The position numbers were made by a program, and so were the translations under genes. This document shows positions 18,080 through 27,471 of a stretch of 64,000 nucleotides of DNA, piece by piece (position 1 is the stretch's first letter; every line of letters begins with the position of its first letter). Below the pieces are notes generated by a model. That model had not been told where the DNA came from, searched no databases, and worked only from the letters and a program-made list of their open reading frames with translations. The stretch is from G965202915 sp965202915 (lineage in GTDB: Bacteria > Pseudomonadota > Gammaproteobacteria > Eutrophobiales > Eutrophobiaceae): positions 620,001-684,000 of the forward strand of contig OZ241847.1 in the NCBI GenBank assembly GCA_965202915.1. Direction: 5' to 3'.

Positions 18080-19222
18080 ATGGCAGATATTGACAAGCTG
18101 ATTAAGGAAGAATTTCCACTCGACCCGGATATAGTCTATTTGAATCATGCCGCTGTTTCCCCATGGCCAAGCCGTACCGCCAGGGCCGTTGCCCAATTCG
18201 CTGAGGAAAACAGCAAATACGGCGCCACTGATTATTCAAACTGGCTGGAGACTGAAAAAAAGCTGAAAAATCAGCTTAAATGGTTGATCAATGCCCCCAG
18301 TAGCGACGATATCGCGTTGTTAAAGAATACCTCCGAGGCGATATCGATAGTCGCCAGCGGCATAAACTGGCAAGCCGGTGAGAATATTGTCACCAGCGAC
18401 CAGGAATTTCCTTCCAATCGCATTCCATGGCAGGCCCAGGCACGTCATGGGGTGGCACTGAGAGAGGTTAATTTAAGTGCGGATCGGTCGCCGGAAGCAG
18501 CGCTGATGGCCGCCTGTGATGCAAATACCAGGCTATTGACGATTAGCTCGGTGCAATATGCCACCGGCTTGAGGCTGGACCTCCAGGTGCTGGGCGAATT
18601 TTGCCAACAACAAGGCATTTTATTTTGTATCGATGCGATTCAAAGCCTGGGGGTCCACCCTGTTGACGCCCAGGCTGCTCAGGCTGATTTTATTATGGCC
18701 GACGCTCATAAATGGTTATTGGGGCCCGAGGGTATTGCCCTGTTCTATTGTCGGGCTGAGGTGCGCACTCAGCTCAATCTCCACCATTATGGCTGGCATA
18801 TGGTGGAAGATGCGGGTAATTACGCCGCCAAAGACTGGCAACCGGCGCAATCGGCCAGACGGTTTGAATGCGGCAGTCCAAATATGCTGGGCATTCACGC
18901 CTTATCAGCCAGTTTGAGTTTATTTGAACAGATAGGCATGCAACAAATATATAGAAATATAATTAAGAAAGTGTCATTAATATATGATTTAACTAATAAT
19001 ATAGATGGGATACATTATTTATCTCCGGTTGATTCCGACTCGTCCAGTGGCATCATTACCTTCAAAATTGGCACTAAAGATATGTCTGAATTACATGCCA
19101 GGTTATTGAAAAGAAAGGTAATTTGTGCTCATCGATCGGGCGGGCTGCGGCTGTCTCCCCACTTCTATACGACTGATGAAGCTATCAATAAATCAATTGA
19201 TATACTAAATATAGTTAATTGA
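18080..19222 (+). CDS. Class V aminotransferase (cysteine desulfurase/selenocysteine lyase-like)
   Basis: PLP-dependent fold-type I enzyme of ~380 aa. It starts MADIDKLIKEEFPLDP at 18080 with GGAG about 9 nt upstream; the frame continues upstream to 18002 but this is not conserved. It has the LNHAAVSPWP opening of the family, SSVQYATG, DAIQSLGVHPVD and the PLP lysine in ADAHKWLLGPEG. The C-terminal RSGGLRLSPHFYTTDEAI strand is typical of CsdA/isopenicillin-N-epimerase-like members. No SufE/IscU partner lies nearby, so the substrate is open. Convergent with and overlapping tatD by 8 nt. Confidence 0.88.
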   Translation: MADIDKLIKEEFPLDPDIVYLNHAAVSPWPSRTARAVAQFAEENSKYGATDYSNWLETEKKLKNQLKWLINAPSSDDIALLKNTSEAISIVASGINWQAGENIVTSDQEFPSNRIPWQAQARHGVALREVNLSADRSPEAALMAACDANTRLLTISSVQYATGLRLDLQVLGEFCQQQGILFCIDAIQSLGVHPVDAQAAQADFIMADAHKWLLGPEGIALFYCRAEVRTQLNLHHYGWHMVEDAGNYAAKDWQPAQSARRFECGSPNMLGIHALSASLSLFEQIGMQQIYRNIIKKVSLIYDLTNNIDGIHYLSPVDSDSSSGIITFKIGTKDMSELHARLLKRKVICAHRSGGLRLSPHFYTTDEAINKSIDILNIVN

Positions 19223-20000
19223 TTCTTAAAGGTTTAATGCTATCAAAAAGCCTAAAGAAATTATCCGTCGTGGCCCTGGCTACGGCCTCTACCGTGACGC
19301 CTCTCAAGTCGGCAAGATGGCCTGCCACCTTGTCCAAATAAGCAGGCTGATTGGTTTTGCCTCTATACGGAACCGGTGCCAGATAAGGCGAATCCGTCTC
19401 TATTAAAATTCTATCCATCGGCACCTGTCTTGCCACCTGTTGCAGGGCTTGAGCATTCTTAAACGTGACTATGCCGGAAAATGAGATATAAAAATTCAGT
19501 GCCATGGCCTTTTCCGCGGTTACGATATCCTCAACAAAGCAATGCATCACCCCCCCCACCTGTTCCGCCCCCTCCTCTTCTAAAATCTGAATGACGTCTT
19601 GTTTGGCCTCACGAGTATGGATAATAAGCGGTTTATTTACCCTTTTTGCCGCCCTGATATGAGTTCGGAACCGTTGCCTCTGCCATTGCAAATCACCCTC
19701 ACTCCTGAAGTAATCCAATCCGGTCTCCCCTATTGCCACCACGGTATCGTCTTCGGCCAACTCGACTAATTCGGAGACACCGGGCTCGGATTCAAGCCTG
19801 CTGTTGGGATGCACCCCAAGCGATGCTGAAATGTGTTCATATTGTCTGGCAAGGGCGCGTATTGAAGGAAAGGTGTCAAGGTCTATGGAGACGCATAACA
19901 TATGGGCAACACCGCTTTGTTTGGCATTTTTAAGCGCCTGAGGGATACCGATTTCATCTTCAAGCAGAGGAAGATGACAATGTGAATCAACCAAGACCAT
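19215..20000 (-). CDS. TatD-family metal-dependent hydrolase (YcfH)
   Basis: TIM-barrel metallo-hydrolase of the TatD DNase family. The 261-aa protein has all metal-ligand motifs: DSHCHL at 5-10, GETGLDYFR (Glu), IIHTREA, MHCF and ETDSPYLAP. In gammaproteobacteria this ycfH-type paralogue sits, as here, in the tmk-holB-pilZ-tatD run. Probable role in 3'-5' exonuclease DNA or D-amino-acyl-type hydrolysis; the physiological substrate is not settled. Confidence 0.93.
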   Translation of the reverse strand: MVLVDSHCHLPLLEDEIGIPQALKNAKQSGVAHMLCVSIDLDTFPSIRALARQYEHISASLGVHPNSRLESEPGVSELVELAEDDTVVAIGETGLDYFRSEGDLQWQRQRFRTHIRAAKRVNKPLIIHTREAKQDVIQILEEEGAEQVGGVMHCFVEDIVTAEKAMALNFYISFSGIVTFKNAQALQQVARQVPMDRILIETDSPYLAPVPYRGKTNQPAYLDKVAGHLADLRGVTVEAVARATTDNFFRLFDSIKPLRIN

Positions 20001-20040
20001 GGGATCAGTGGGTAACGGGAGTATTGCGCCGGCTATAGTA

Positions 20041-20394
20041 TTACATTGTGTTGGTGGAACGATCTGATCTCAGCGCCCCGGCAAGCTGTTTCTCAATTTT
20101 GCTTTTAGTTGCGCCCTTGTCCAATTCACTGAATTGCACCCCTATGCCCGCGGTTTTATTGCCTTGCGCCCCTTGAGGCGTCATCCAGACCACTTTCCCG
20201 GCAACCGGCAATTTCTCCCGACTTTCGGCCAGGGTCAGCAACATGAACACTTCTTCGCCCATTTTATAGGTCTTTGCGGTGGGGATAAACAACCCGCCAT
20301 TTTTGATATAAGGCATGTATGAAGCATATAACGCATTCTTATCCCGGATAGTCAGAGATAGAATACCTTGTCTTGGATCACGACCTGCGGCCAT
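20041..20394 (-). CDS. PilZ domain protein
   Basis: About 117 aa from the ATG at 20394, which has GGGAG upstream. It is a stand-alone PilZ domain between holB and tatD, the position of the type IV pilus protein PilZ in Pseudomonas. It has GILSLTIRDKNALYASYMPYIKNGGLFIPT, then MGEEVFMLLTL and KTAGIGVQFSELD. The canonical c-di-GMP-binding RxxxR and D/NxSxxG motifs are not evident, as in the non-binding PilZ of type IV pilus biogenesis. Confidence 0.9.
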   Translation of the reverse strand: MAAGRDPRQGILSLTIRDKNALYASYMPYIKNGGLFIPTAKTYKMGEEVFMLLTLAESREKLPVAGKVVWMTPQGAQGNKTAGIGVQFSELDKGATKSKIEKQLAGALRSDRSTNTM

Positions 20395-20420
20395 TATCAA
20401 TTATCTCCCATCAATTACCA

Positions 20421-21407
20421 TTATTTTTCAGCGAGCCTGGATTGCCAGTAAATTGTCAACTCTTCAAGTAGCCCCAATGAGTTAAAGCTCACCGGACTCA
20501 GGGCTAAGCGATATTGTCCCAGAATAAACGCATAACTATGCGCTAATTGCAACAAGTTTAAGCGTTTTACGTGATGATGTAAACGGGTTTTAACCGCCCG
20601 TAGCATGCTATTTTCAATGCTTCCGCATAATTTATATCTAATCATTGCCTGATTTACCCGCAATACCCATGCAATTATCTCACGGCAACCGATGCTATTC
20701 CAGTAATCAGCGGCTTCAATCGGGTCGACTTTATGCTCCAGTAATGCAAGCAGTTGATTGATTACTTTTTCCCTGGCCTCAAGCATACCGCTGTTTTGCA
20801 TTGACACCGCAAGGAGCGGTGCTCCTTCCGCCAGTTCAAGCAGTACCCCGGGTTGTTTATCGGCGTCTCCAATCTGATTGCCAATCCACTGTAACGTGGC
20901 GTTATTGATATCAACTTGAACCGTCACTATCTGACAACGGCTTCGAATGGTTATCGGCAACGTGGCCGGACGATGGCTGAGCAAAAACAACAGCGAATTT
21001 TCAGGCGGCTCTTCCAGGGTTTTCAATAGCGTATTTGCCGCACTGGGATTGATGCCGTCGGTAGCATCAATGAGTGCAATTTTTGCATTGCCGGCAAAAC
21101 CCTTTAAGGAGATAAAGTCGATTAATTTACGAATTTGATCGACCTTGATTTGGCCGCCATGGTCTTGATTGTTGATTAACAATAGATCCGGGTGATTACC
21201 CACGGCAAATAAATGACAATCCCGACAACCCCCGCAGGCATCCTGATCCGTCTGACAAAGAACAGCATTTGCTAAAACCCGGGCAAAATGCCCGATCCCC
21301 GAACCGTGCCTGCCGGCCAAAATAATCGCATGCGGCAAGCGTCCCTGCTGTCTTATCCGGGTTAAATCCTGCCAGGATTTTTCCTGCCAGGGATAAACTA
21401 TCGCCAT
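20421..21407 (-). CDS. holB: DNA polymerase III delta' subunit
   Basis: Clamp-loader subunit that opens the beta clamp together with delta, gamma/tau. The 328-aa protein has an AAA+ fold with a degenerate P-loop (AGRHGSGIGHFA, typical of delta', which does not bind ATP). It also has the zinc module C-x7-C-x2-C-x2-C (residues ~50-63), KIALIDATDGINPSAANTLLKTLEEPP and the SRC motif (TIRSRCQ). The start overlaps the tmk 3' end by 10 nt. Confidence 0.95.
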   Translation of the reverse strand: MAIVYPWQEKSWQDLTRIRQQGRLPHAIILAGRHGSGIGHFARVLANAVLCQTDQDACGGCRDCHLFAVGNHPDLLLINNQDHGGQIKVDQIRKLIDFISLKGFAGNAKIALIDATDGINPSAANTLLKTLEEPPENSLLFLLSHRPATLPITIRSRCQIVTVQVDINNATLQWIGNQIGDADKQPGVLLELAEGAPLLAVSMQNSGMLEAREKVINQLLALLEHKVDPIEAADYWNSIGCREIIAWVLRVNQAMIRYKLCGSIENSMLRAVKTRLHHHVKRLNLLQLAHSYAFILGQYRLALSPVSFNSLGLLEELTIYWQSRLAEK

Positions 21408-22090
21408 AGCTTCGACTTCTGCAATATTGATTTCAGAGCAGCCCGAACCCGCTCCGGATCCTGAGATGCATTAACCACTTTAATACGTTCCGGCTCAGCT
21501 TGGGCTAATTTCAGATAATATTTCCTGACTTGTTCAAAAAACGCAATATGCTCTTCCTCAAAACGATCCGTCCCCCTGCCGTCACACCCCATTCCCCGGT
21601 CCGATTTGGGATTAAAAAGATCGGCCTGGCTGCGCTCCAGGGTACGTTCCATCCCCTGCTTTAAATCGATATTAAAAAGCAAGGTTAAATCCGGTCGGAA
21701 GTTCCCCAGTACCCATTGATACAATTGATCGATCCGGTCTTCCGCAATGCCCCGCCCCGCCCCTTGATAAGCATAACTGGCATCGGCAAATCGGTCTGAA
21801 ATAACCACCTTACCCGCGGCGATGGCAGGTTGAATAAGCTGTTGGTAATGCTGAGACCGGGCTGCAAACATTAATAACAGCTCAGTATCCCGGTGTAACT
21901 CGGTATTTTTATTTGCCAACACAATATCACGCACCAATTCCCCTATTCGGGTGCCGCCCGGTTCGCGGGTGGTCAACACCTCTCTATCCTGTTGCCTGAA
22001 TAATTCAGCAAGATAATTCAATTGGGTACTTTTACCACCCCCTTCAATGCCTTCAAGGGTAACAAACCATCCTTTTTGCGCGCCACTCAT
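21398..22090 (-). CDS. tmk: Thymidylate kinase
   Basis: Phosphorylates dTMP to dTDP. The 230-aa protein has the P-loop EGIEGGGKST at ~13-22, the DR(Y/F)-type motif SDRFADASYAYQG and the TREPGGT motif. The lid region around DLFNPKSDRGMGCDGRGTDRFE is somewhat longer than usual, with extra glycines, but ends in the normal DRFE. Co-transcribed with holB and mltG. Confidence 0.95.
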   Translation of the reverse strand: MSGAQKGWFVTLEGIEGGGKSTQLNYLAELFRQQDREVLTTREPGGTRIGELVRDIVLANKNTELHRDTELLLMFAARSQHYQQLIQPAIAAGKVVISDRFADASYAYQGAGRGIAEDRIDQLYQWVLGNFRPDLTLLFNIDLKQGMERTLERSQADLFNPKSDRGMGCDGRGTDRFEEEHIAFFEQVRKYYLKLAQAEPERIKVVNASQDPERVRAALKSILQKSKLWR

Positions 22091-22112
22091 GAGTACGATC
22101 AGTTAAAATTTA

Positions 22113-23117
22113 TCACTTCAACTGGTATTTAACCACTGCCCGGTTATGCTCCCGCAAGGTCTCTGAAAATTGATGACTGCCATCCCCCCTGGCGACAAAA
22201 TAAAGCGCTTTTCCACTATCAGGATGGACCGCGGCGCGTATGGCCTCGCTCCCCACCAGGGCAATCGGCGTCGGCGGCAATCCTTTCTGCACATAAGTAT
22301 TATGGGGCATGTTTAGTGATAAATCTTTTTTCCTGATATTACCATTATACATATCACCCATCGCGTATATCACCGTAGAATCAGCCTGTAATTTCATCCC
22401 CCGGTTCAATCGCCTGATAAACACGCCGGCAACTTTTGCACGTTCATTACTCAGGGCGGTTTCTTTCTCAATGATTGAAGCCATGATCAGCGCCTCATAG
22501 GGGCCCCGGTATGGAAGCTCCGGGGCCCTGTTTTCCCATTCCGCATCGAGCACGTCCATTAATGCCTGATGCGCCCGGTTGAGAAACGCCAGGTCCGTTG
22601 TCCCCGCCGGGAAATGGTACGTTTCGGCGAGAAACAAACCTTCCGGCGATGATTGCATTAATCCCAGCACCGAGCTTAGCGTTTGGGCGTGGCTATCACT
22701 CAGGGTGTGAATCAAAACGTCGCTATTAGCAATGGTTTCCATGACCTGGATAAATGACCAACCTTCAATCAGAGTCAGGGAGTATTGAATCACGCGACCG
22801 GAAACCAATAAATCCAATAATTCCTCCGGGGTAATTCGATCATGAATATGATATTCCCCCGCCTTTATTTTACTGGCCCGCCCGGATTTTCTGGCGGCAT
22901 AATGAAGATAACCGGGAGCTGCTATGATTTTTCTTGCATGCAAATCCTTGAGGATGGATCGAAAGCTGGCGCCGGACTTGACGACGTAGCGAACGGGCGC
23001 CTGGCTGATCTGTAATGGCGTATGCAAATATTCATCCATATCATTCTTGAGCCACCACCCCGCCACGATTACCGCGACCGTCAGCAGACAGGCGATTAAA
23101 ATAAATAAGCGCTTCAT
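22113..23117 (-). CDS. mltG: Endolytic murein transglycosylase MltG
   Basis: Inner-membrane lytic transglycosylase that terminates nascent glycan strands. The 334-aa protein has an N-terminal membrane anchor (LFILIACLLTVAVIVAGWWL), a LysM-like region and the catalytic YceG domain with Glu in IMASIIEKETAL, then the IYAMGDMYNGNIRKKDL and NTYVQKGLPPTPI signatures. Its start touches the pabC stop (1-nt overlap), the usual pabC-mltG-tmk order. Confidence 0.95.
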   Translation of the reverse strand: MKRLFILIACLLTVAVIVAGWWLKNDMDEYLHTPLQISQAPVRYVVKSGASFRSILKDLHARKIIAAPGYLHYAARKSGRASKIKAGEYHIHDRITPEELLDLLVSGRVIQYSLTLIEGWSFIQVMETIANSDVLIHTLSDSHAQTLSSVLGLMQSSPEGLFLAETYHFPAGTTDLAFLNRAHQALMDVLDAEWENRAPELPYRGPYEALIMASIIEKETALSNERAKVAGVFIRRLNRGMKLQADSTVIYAMGDMYNGNIRKKDLSLNMPHNTYVQKGLPPTPIALVGSEAIRAAVHPDSGKALYFVARGDGSHQFSETLREHNRAVVKYQLK

Positions 23118-23950
23118 TACACCGGCATGATGATATGATGATCCAATAAGTAAGTGCTTATCCTGGGACCGATTTTGAAATCTGCATATCGACGTGCATC
23201 CAGCCGTCTAATTGGCCACAGCCCGATCAGACTATTACACAGGAAAGCCTCATCCGCTCCGAGCAAGGTCTCCACCGAGACCGGTTCAACGTTTATGATC
23301 AGGCCCAACGATTGTGCATGTTCAAGAATATATTGACGAATAATCCCGGTTACACCCGATTGCGAAAGCTCTGGGGTCAATAGTCTATTATCGGCATAGA
23401 TAAAAATATTACTCATCGTGCCTTCAATGACCTGCCCGGCCTGGTCCATCACGATCCCCTCCACGGCATTGGAGTCGGTTAATTCATTTGCGGCCAGTAT
23501 TTGTTCGAGTCGATTCAAATGTTTGATTCCGGCAAGTCGTTCATTTGCTCCATAACGGCTCTGGCAAAGTCGGACAACAACCCCTCTGCTTCTATTTATC
23601 GCAGGGTAGTCCGGCCATGGATACAAGGAAACCATTCGGCTGGGCCTGCTGTTTTTTGATATTCGGTAACCGCGCATGCCTGCACCCCGGGTAACAATGA
23701 TCTTTAAGACCGCGCGCCGCTGGTTTTTAATTAAGCCGCCCACTTCCGTTTGCAGCGCATCAAAATCATTAAATGGAATGTGTAATCGTTGACAGCCGCG
23801 GGCAAGCCTTGCAAGATGCCGCTCCCAGCATAAGGGTTGCTCATCCAGAACCGCTATCGTTTCAAATACACCATCACCATACTGTAACCCCCGGTCCTGC
23901 ACCGATACGGTATCTGAAATTTGCCCATTGACCCACGTCGTGATTGGCAT
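23117..23950 (-). CDS. pabC: Aminodeoxychorismate lyase
   Basis: PLP enzyme releasing 4-aminobenzoate and pyruvate from 4-amino-4-deoxychorismate. The ~278-aa fold-type IV protein has the PLP lysine in AGIKHLNRLEQ and the QDRGLQYGDGVFET and NIFIYADNRLLTPELSQSGVTG motifs. A GTG three codons upstream (23959) is an alternative start. The partner pabB lies 30 kb away in the H4MPT cluster, so the two together supply pABA for folate and H4MPT. Confidence 0.92.
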   Translation of the reverse strand: MPITTWVNGQISDTVSVQDRGLQYGDGVFETIAVLDEQPLCWERHLARLARGCQRLHIPFNDFDALQTEVGGLIKNQRRAVLKIIVTRGAGMRGYRISKNSRPSRMVSLYPWPDYPAINRSRGVVVRLCQSRYGANERLAGIKHLNRLEQILAANELTDSNAVEGIVMDQAGQVIEGTMSNIFIYADNRLLTPELSQSGVTGIIRQYILEHAQSLGLIINVEPVSVETLLGADEAFLCNSLIGLWPIRRLDARRYADFKIGPRISTYLLDHHIIMPV

Positions 23951-23980
23951 CGTCCTCACAAGCGGACAGTTCGATTCGGT

Positions 23981-25222
23981 TTATCCCGCTTTTTTGAAAA
24001 TCAACGTGCCATTAGTGCCGCCAAAACCGAACGAATTGGATAAGCTGATATTAACGTTCATTGGTCTTGCCTGATGCGGCACATAATCAAGATCACAGGC
24101 GGGATCGGGCTCATCAAGATTAATAGTCGGTGGTACGACCTGGTCGCGAATGGCCAGTATGGAGAAGATGGCCTCCACCCCTCCCGCCGCACCCAGCAGG
24201 TGACCGATCATTGATTTTGTCGAACTGATTGCCAGTTTATTGCCATGATTGCCAAAAACCCGTTTTACCGCAACGGTCTCGGCAATGTCTCCGGCGGGGG
24301 TGGAGGTACCATGGGCGTTAATATAATCCACCGCGTCAGGATTGATACCGGCATCATTCAAGGCATTTAACATACAATTTGCAGCCCCCTGACCATCTTC
24401 ACGGGGTGCGGCCATATGATAAGCATCTCCATTCATGCCATAACCGATGAGTTCCGCGTAAATAGTCGCGTTGCGTTTTTTCGCGCACTCATATTCCTCC
24501 AATACCATCACCCCGGCGCCATCGCTTAATACAAAACCGTCCCTGCCCATATCCCATGGACGGCTGGCCTGTTCCGGGGCATCATTGCGGGTGGATAACG
24601 CGCGCGCCGAGGCAAACCCCGCCACCCCGGTATGGGTGGTTGCCATTTCCGCCCCTCCGGCAATCATGACGTCGGCGTCGCCACAGGCGATCAGACGGGC
24701 GGCGGTGCCTATATTATGGGTCCCGGTGCTACAGGCCGTGACAATGGCAAGATTGGGGCCTTGGACGCCATATTTAATCGACAGATTTCCGGATATCATA
24801 TTGATAATATTGCCCGGAATATAAAACGGTGAAATCCTGCTCGGGCCGCTCTTGAGAAACCGCTCAGTACCCTGCTCGATACCCGCCAATCCGCCGATAC
24901 CGGACCCCACCGCAATACCGATCCGGTGGGCATTGTCATCAGAAATTTGCAGGCCGGAATCTTCTATGGCGTGGATCCCGGCCACCATGCCGTAATGGAT
25001 AAACGGGTCCATTTTCTTCATTTCCTTGCGTGGAATATAGGTCTCCACCGCCAAATCCCGCACCGCCCCACCGATTTTCACTGTAAAATCGGCCGTGTCG
25101 AAACGATCAATTAACCTGATGCCACTCTTGCCGGCGAGGATATTCTCCCAAGTCTCACCAACTGTATTGCCCACAGGCGTTACCATGCCGAGCCCGGTAA
25201 CGGCCACACGTCTGTTGCGCAT
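23981..25222 (-). CDS. fabF: 3-oxoacyl-[acyl-carrier-protein] synthase II
   Basis: Elongating condensing enzyme of fatty-acid synthesis. The start at 25222 (AGGTG 6-8 nt upstream) gives ~413 aa; a GTG three codons earlier is also open. The catalytic triad is visible: Cys in VTACSTGTHNI, His in NAHGTSTPAGD and His in STKSMIGHLLGAAG. The glycine-rich C-terminus is NSFGFGGTNG. It lies downstream of acpP as in most gammaproteobacteria. Confidence 0.96.
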   Translation of the reverse strand: MRNRRVAVTGLGMVTPVGNTVGETWENILAGKSGIRLIDRFDTADFTVKIGGAVRDLAVETYIPRKEMKKMDPFIHYGMVAGIHAIEDSGLQISDDNAHRIGIAVGSGIGGLAGIEQGTERFLKSGPSRISPFYIPGNIINMISGNLSIKYGVQGPNLAIVTACSTGTHNIGTAARLIACGDADVMIAGGAEMATTHTGVAGFASARALSTRNDAPEQASRPWDMGRDGFVLSDGAGVMVLEEYECAKKRNATIYAELIGYGMNGDAYHMAAPREDGQGAANCMLNALNDAGINPDAVDYINAHGTSTPAGDIAETVAVKRVFGNHGNKLAISSTKSMIGHLLGAAGGVEAIFSILAIRDQVVPPTINLDEPDPACDLDYVPHQARPMNVNISLSNSFGFGGTNGTLIFKKAG

Positions 25223-25346
25223 TGCAGTCACCTGTACTGATTTGGATGGATCGTCAACTGATTCCAGGGTCCATCATGGCAGTAGCGATGATATGAAGGC
25301 CACGCCATTGATTGAATCCGGCCCGATGCCGGTTTGCTTAACCCCG

Positions 25347-25583
25347 TTACTCAAGATTCGCATTGATATAATTCACAACCTGTTGCACCGTGGTGATATC
25401 TTCAGCCTCCTCATCCGGAATTTCAATTTTGAACTCCTCCTCCAGGGCCATAACAAGCTCCACCGTATCAAGCGAATCTGCACCCAGATCATCGACAAAA
25501 GATGCCTCCATGGTGACCGCTACTTCTTCGACTCCCAGCTGTTCTATGACTATTTTTTTTACGCGTTCTTGAACACTATTCAT
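25347..25583 (-). CDS. acpP: Acyl carrier protein
   Basis: Small acidic carrier (78 aa from the ATG at 25583, with GGAGGTG about 9 nt before it; six extra in-frame codons upstream are unlikely to be used). The phosphopantetheine attachment serine is in DDLGADSLDTVELVM. Upstream about 156 nt of spacer separates it from fabG, so acpP probably has its own promoter. Confidence 0.97.
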   Translation of the reverse strand: MNSVQERVKKIVIEQLGVEEVAVTMEASFVDDLGADSLDTVELVMALEEEFKIEIPDEEAEDITTVQQVVNYINANLE

Positions 25584-25739
25584 AATGACATACACCTCCA
25601 TTGACGATCGCGGACCGAATTAAGATTGGTAAGTTTAGTAAACTAAAAACATCTTGCAACTCAGATTATCGATTATTATTTATAATTTTTATGCAGCCGC
25701 TATTTATCCCTGTAAATTAAAGTAATTTATAGGGGTAAA

Positions 25740-26492
25740 TCAGCCCATATACATACCCCCGTTCACATTGATAGTCGTACCGCTTATATAAGCGGACTGT
25801 TCACCGGCCAAAAATGCCGCCACCGATGCGATCTCTTCCGGCCGCCCAAACCGCTGCAACGGGATCTGTTTCAGCAGCTCCTGTTTCAGCCCTTCAGATA
25901 ACCCCGCAGTCATATCGGTATCGATGAATCCCGGTGCTATCGCATTGACGGTAATACCGCGGGAACCCACCTCCCTGGCCAGCGAACGGGTAAAACCTAT
26001 GATCCCTGATTTCGCCGCCGCATAATTGGTTTGGCCCGCGTTACCGCATAAACCGATAACGGAGGTGATATTGATAATGCGTCCATATCTGGCCTTCATC
26101 ATCGTCCTGATGCACATCTTGCAAAGATAATAGAGGCCGTTCAAGTTGGTATTAATAACCTCAATCCATTCATTATCCCGCATGCGCACCAACAAATTAT
26201 CGCGGTTGACGCCTGCATTATTGATCAAAATGGACGGCATATGTTTATTGCTTTCCAGTGATTGGGCAAATATCCGCAATGATTCCTGATCAGAGACGTC
26301 CAATTGATAGGCCCTACCCCGGACTTCGTTATCTTTGAGATTTTGTTCAATGGTTTGCAGACCCGAAGCCGTGGTTGCGGTGCCGACAATATACGCACCA
26401 TGTCGGCCCAATTCCTCCGCCATCGCCCTGCCCAGCCCCCTGCTTGCGCCGGTGATCAACGCTATTTTGTCAGTGAACGGGCCGGCCATCAT
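25740..26492 (-). CDS. fabG: 3-oxoacyl-[acyl-carrier-protein] reductase
   Basis: NADPH-dependent SDR reducing beta-ketoacyl-ACP. The 250-aa protein has the TGASRGLG cofactor motif at ~14-21, NNAGVNRDNLL, the serine in IINITSVIG and Y-x3-K in TNYAAAKSG, with the GTTINVNGGMYM ending. It overlaps fabD by 23 nt. Confidence 0.96.
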   Translation of the reverse strand: MMAGPFTDKIALITGASRGLGRAMAEELGRHGAYIVGTATTASGLQTIEQNLKDNEVRGRAYQLDVSDQESLRIFAQSLESNKHMPSILINNAGVNRDNLLVRMRDNEWIEVINTNLNGLYYLCKMCIRTMMKARYGRIINITSVIGLCGNAGQTNYAAAKSGIIGFTRSLAREVGSRGITVNAIAPGFIDTDMTAGLSEGLKQELLKQIPLQRFGRPEEIASVAAFLAGEQSAYISGTTINVNGGMYMG

Positions 26493-27447
26493 TCCGCTCT
26501 AATCCTGTAACCGCATCAATGGTTTGCTCCAAACCGGCCGTGTCCGTTATCGACAAGGTCCGCAGCGACCGATCAATTCGTTTAACCAACCCGCGCAACA
26601 CGCTGCCAGGCCCGCATTCTATCAAGGTTGAGACCTTATGTTTGCTGAGACAGGCAATGCTATCCACCCACTGCACCGGAGAATAGAGTTGTTGCAGTAA
26701 CATCGGCTTGATATCCACCGCCCTGGTTCTGGCGATGGCGTCAATATTCTGGACGATGGGTATATTGCCATCAGAGAAAACTATGCTATCGAGGCTGCCG
26801 GAAAATTGCCGTGCCGCGTCTCGCATAAGTTCACAATGGGATGGGACACTGACGGGCAATACCACGGCACGTTTTGCCCCCGCTTGCTTACACGCGTCAA
26901 TGGCAGCCCGGACCGCGGCTTCATGCCCGGCAATGACGGTTTGACCGGGGGCATTAAAATTGGCTATCGAGACCACTCCCTTGTCGGCGGATTGTTTGCA
27001 GACCCCTTCAATAACGTCGCCGTCAAGCCCCAGAATCGCGGCCATGGCACCGGTGCCGGCCGGCACCGCATTTTGCATACAACGCCCGCGTTCCGATACC
27101 AGCCTGATGCCATCATCAAAGCAAATAACATTACTGCACACCAAGGCCGTATATTCCCCAAGACTGTGTCCCGCGAAAAAGGCCGGGAGTATATCGCTGT
27201 GTTGTTTATATATTTCCCAGCTCAGCACTCCGGCTACAAGCAGTGCCGGTTGAGTTTTTTCGGTCCGACTTAACTCCGCCTCCGGCCCCTCTCGGATCAA
27301 TTGCGATAAATCATAGCCCAGTATATCCGATGCCCGTCTCAATAAGGCCTCCATTGCCGGAAAACCATGCAACAGATCATTCAGCATGCCCACCGATTGT
27401 GACCCTTGACCGGGAAACAAAACGGCCAGATTAGTATTTATTGTCAT
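26470..27447 (-). CDS. fabD: Malonyl-CoA:ACP transacylase
   Basis: Loads malonyl groups onto ACP. The 325-aa protein has the FPGQGSQ N-terminus, nucleophile serine in GHSLGEYTA, Arg in SERGRCMQ and His in VSVPSHCELM, with the IECGPGSVLRGL ending. It lies 24 nt after fabH. Confidence 0.96.
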   Translation of the reverse strand: MTINTNLAVLFPGQGSQSVGMLNDLLHGFPAMEALLRRASDILGYDLSQLIREGPEAELSRTEKTQPALLVAGVLSWEIYKQHSDILPAFFAGHSLGEYTALVCSNVICFDDGIRLVSERGRCMQNAVPAGTGAMAAILGLDGDVIEGVCKQSADKGVVSIANFNAPGQTVIAGHEAAVRAAIDACKQAGAKRAVVLPVSVPSHCELMRDAARQFSGSLDSIVFSDGNIPIVQNIDAIARTRAVDIKPMLLQQLYSPVQWVDSIACLSKHKVSTLIECGPGSVLRGLVKRIDRSLRTLSITDTAGLEQTIDAVTGLERNDGRPVH

Positions 27448-27471
27448 GAACCGTGATGGATTAAAGGTCGG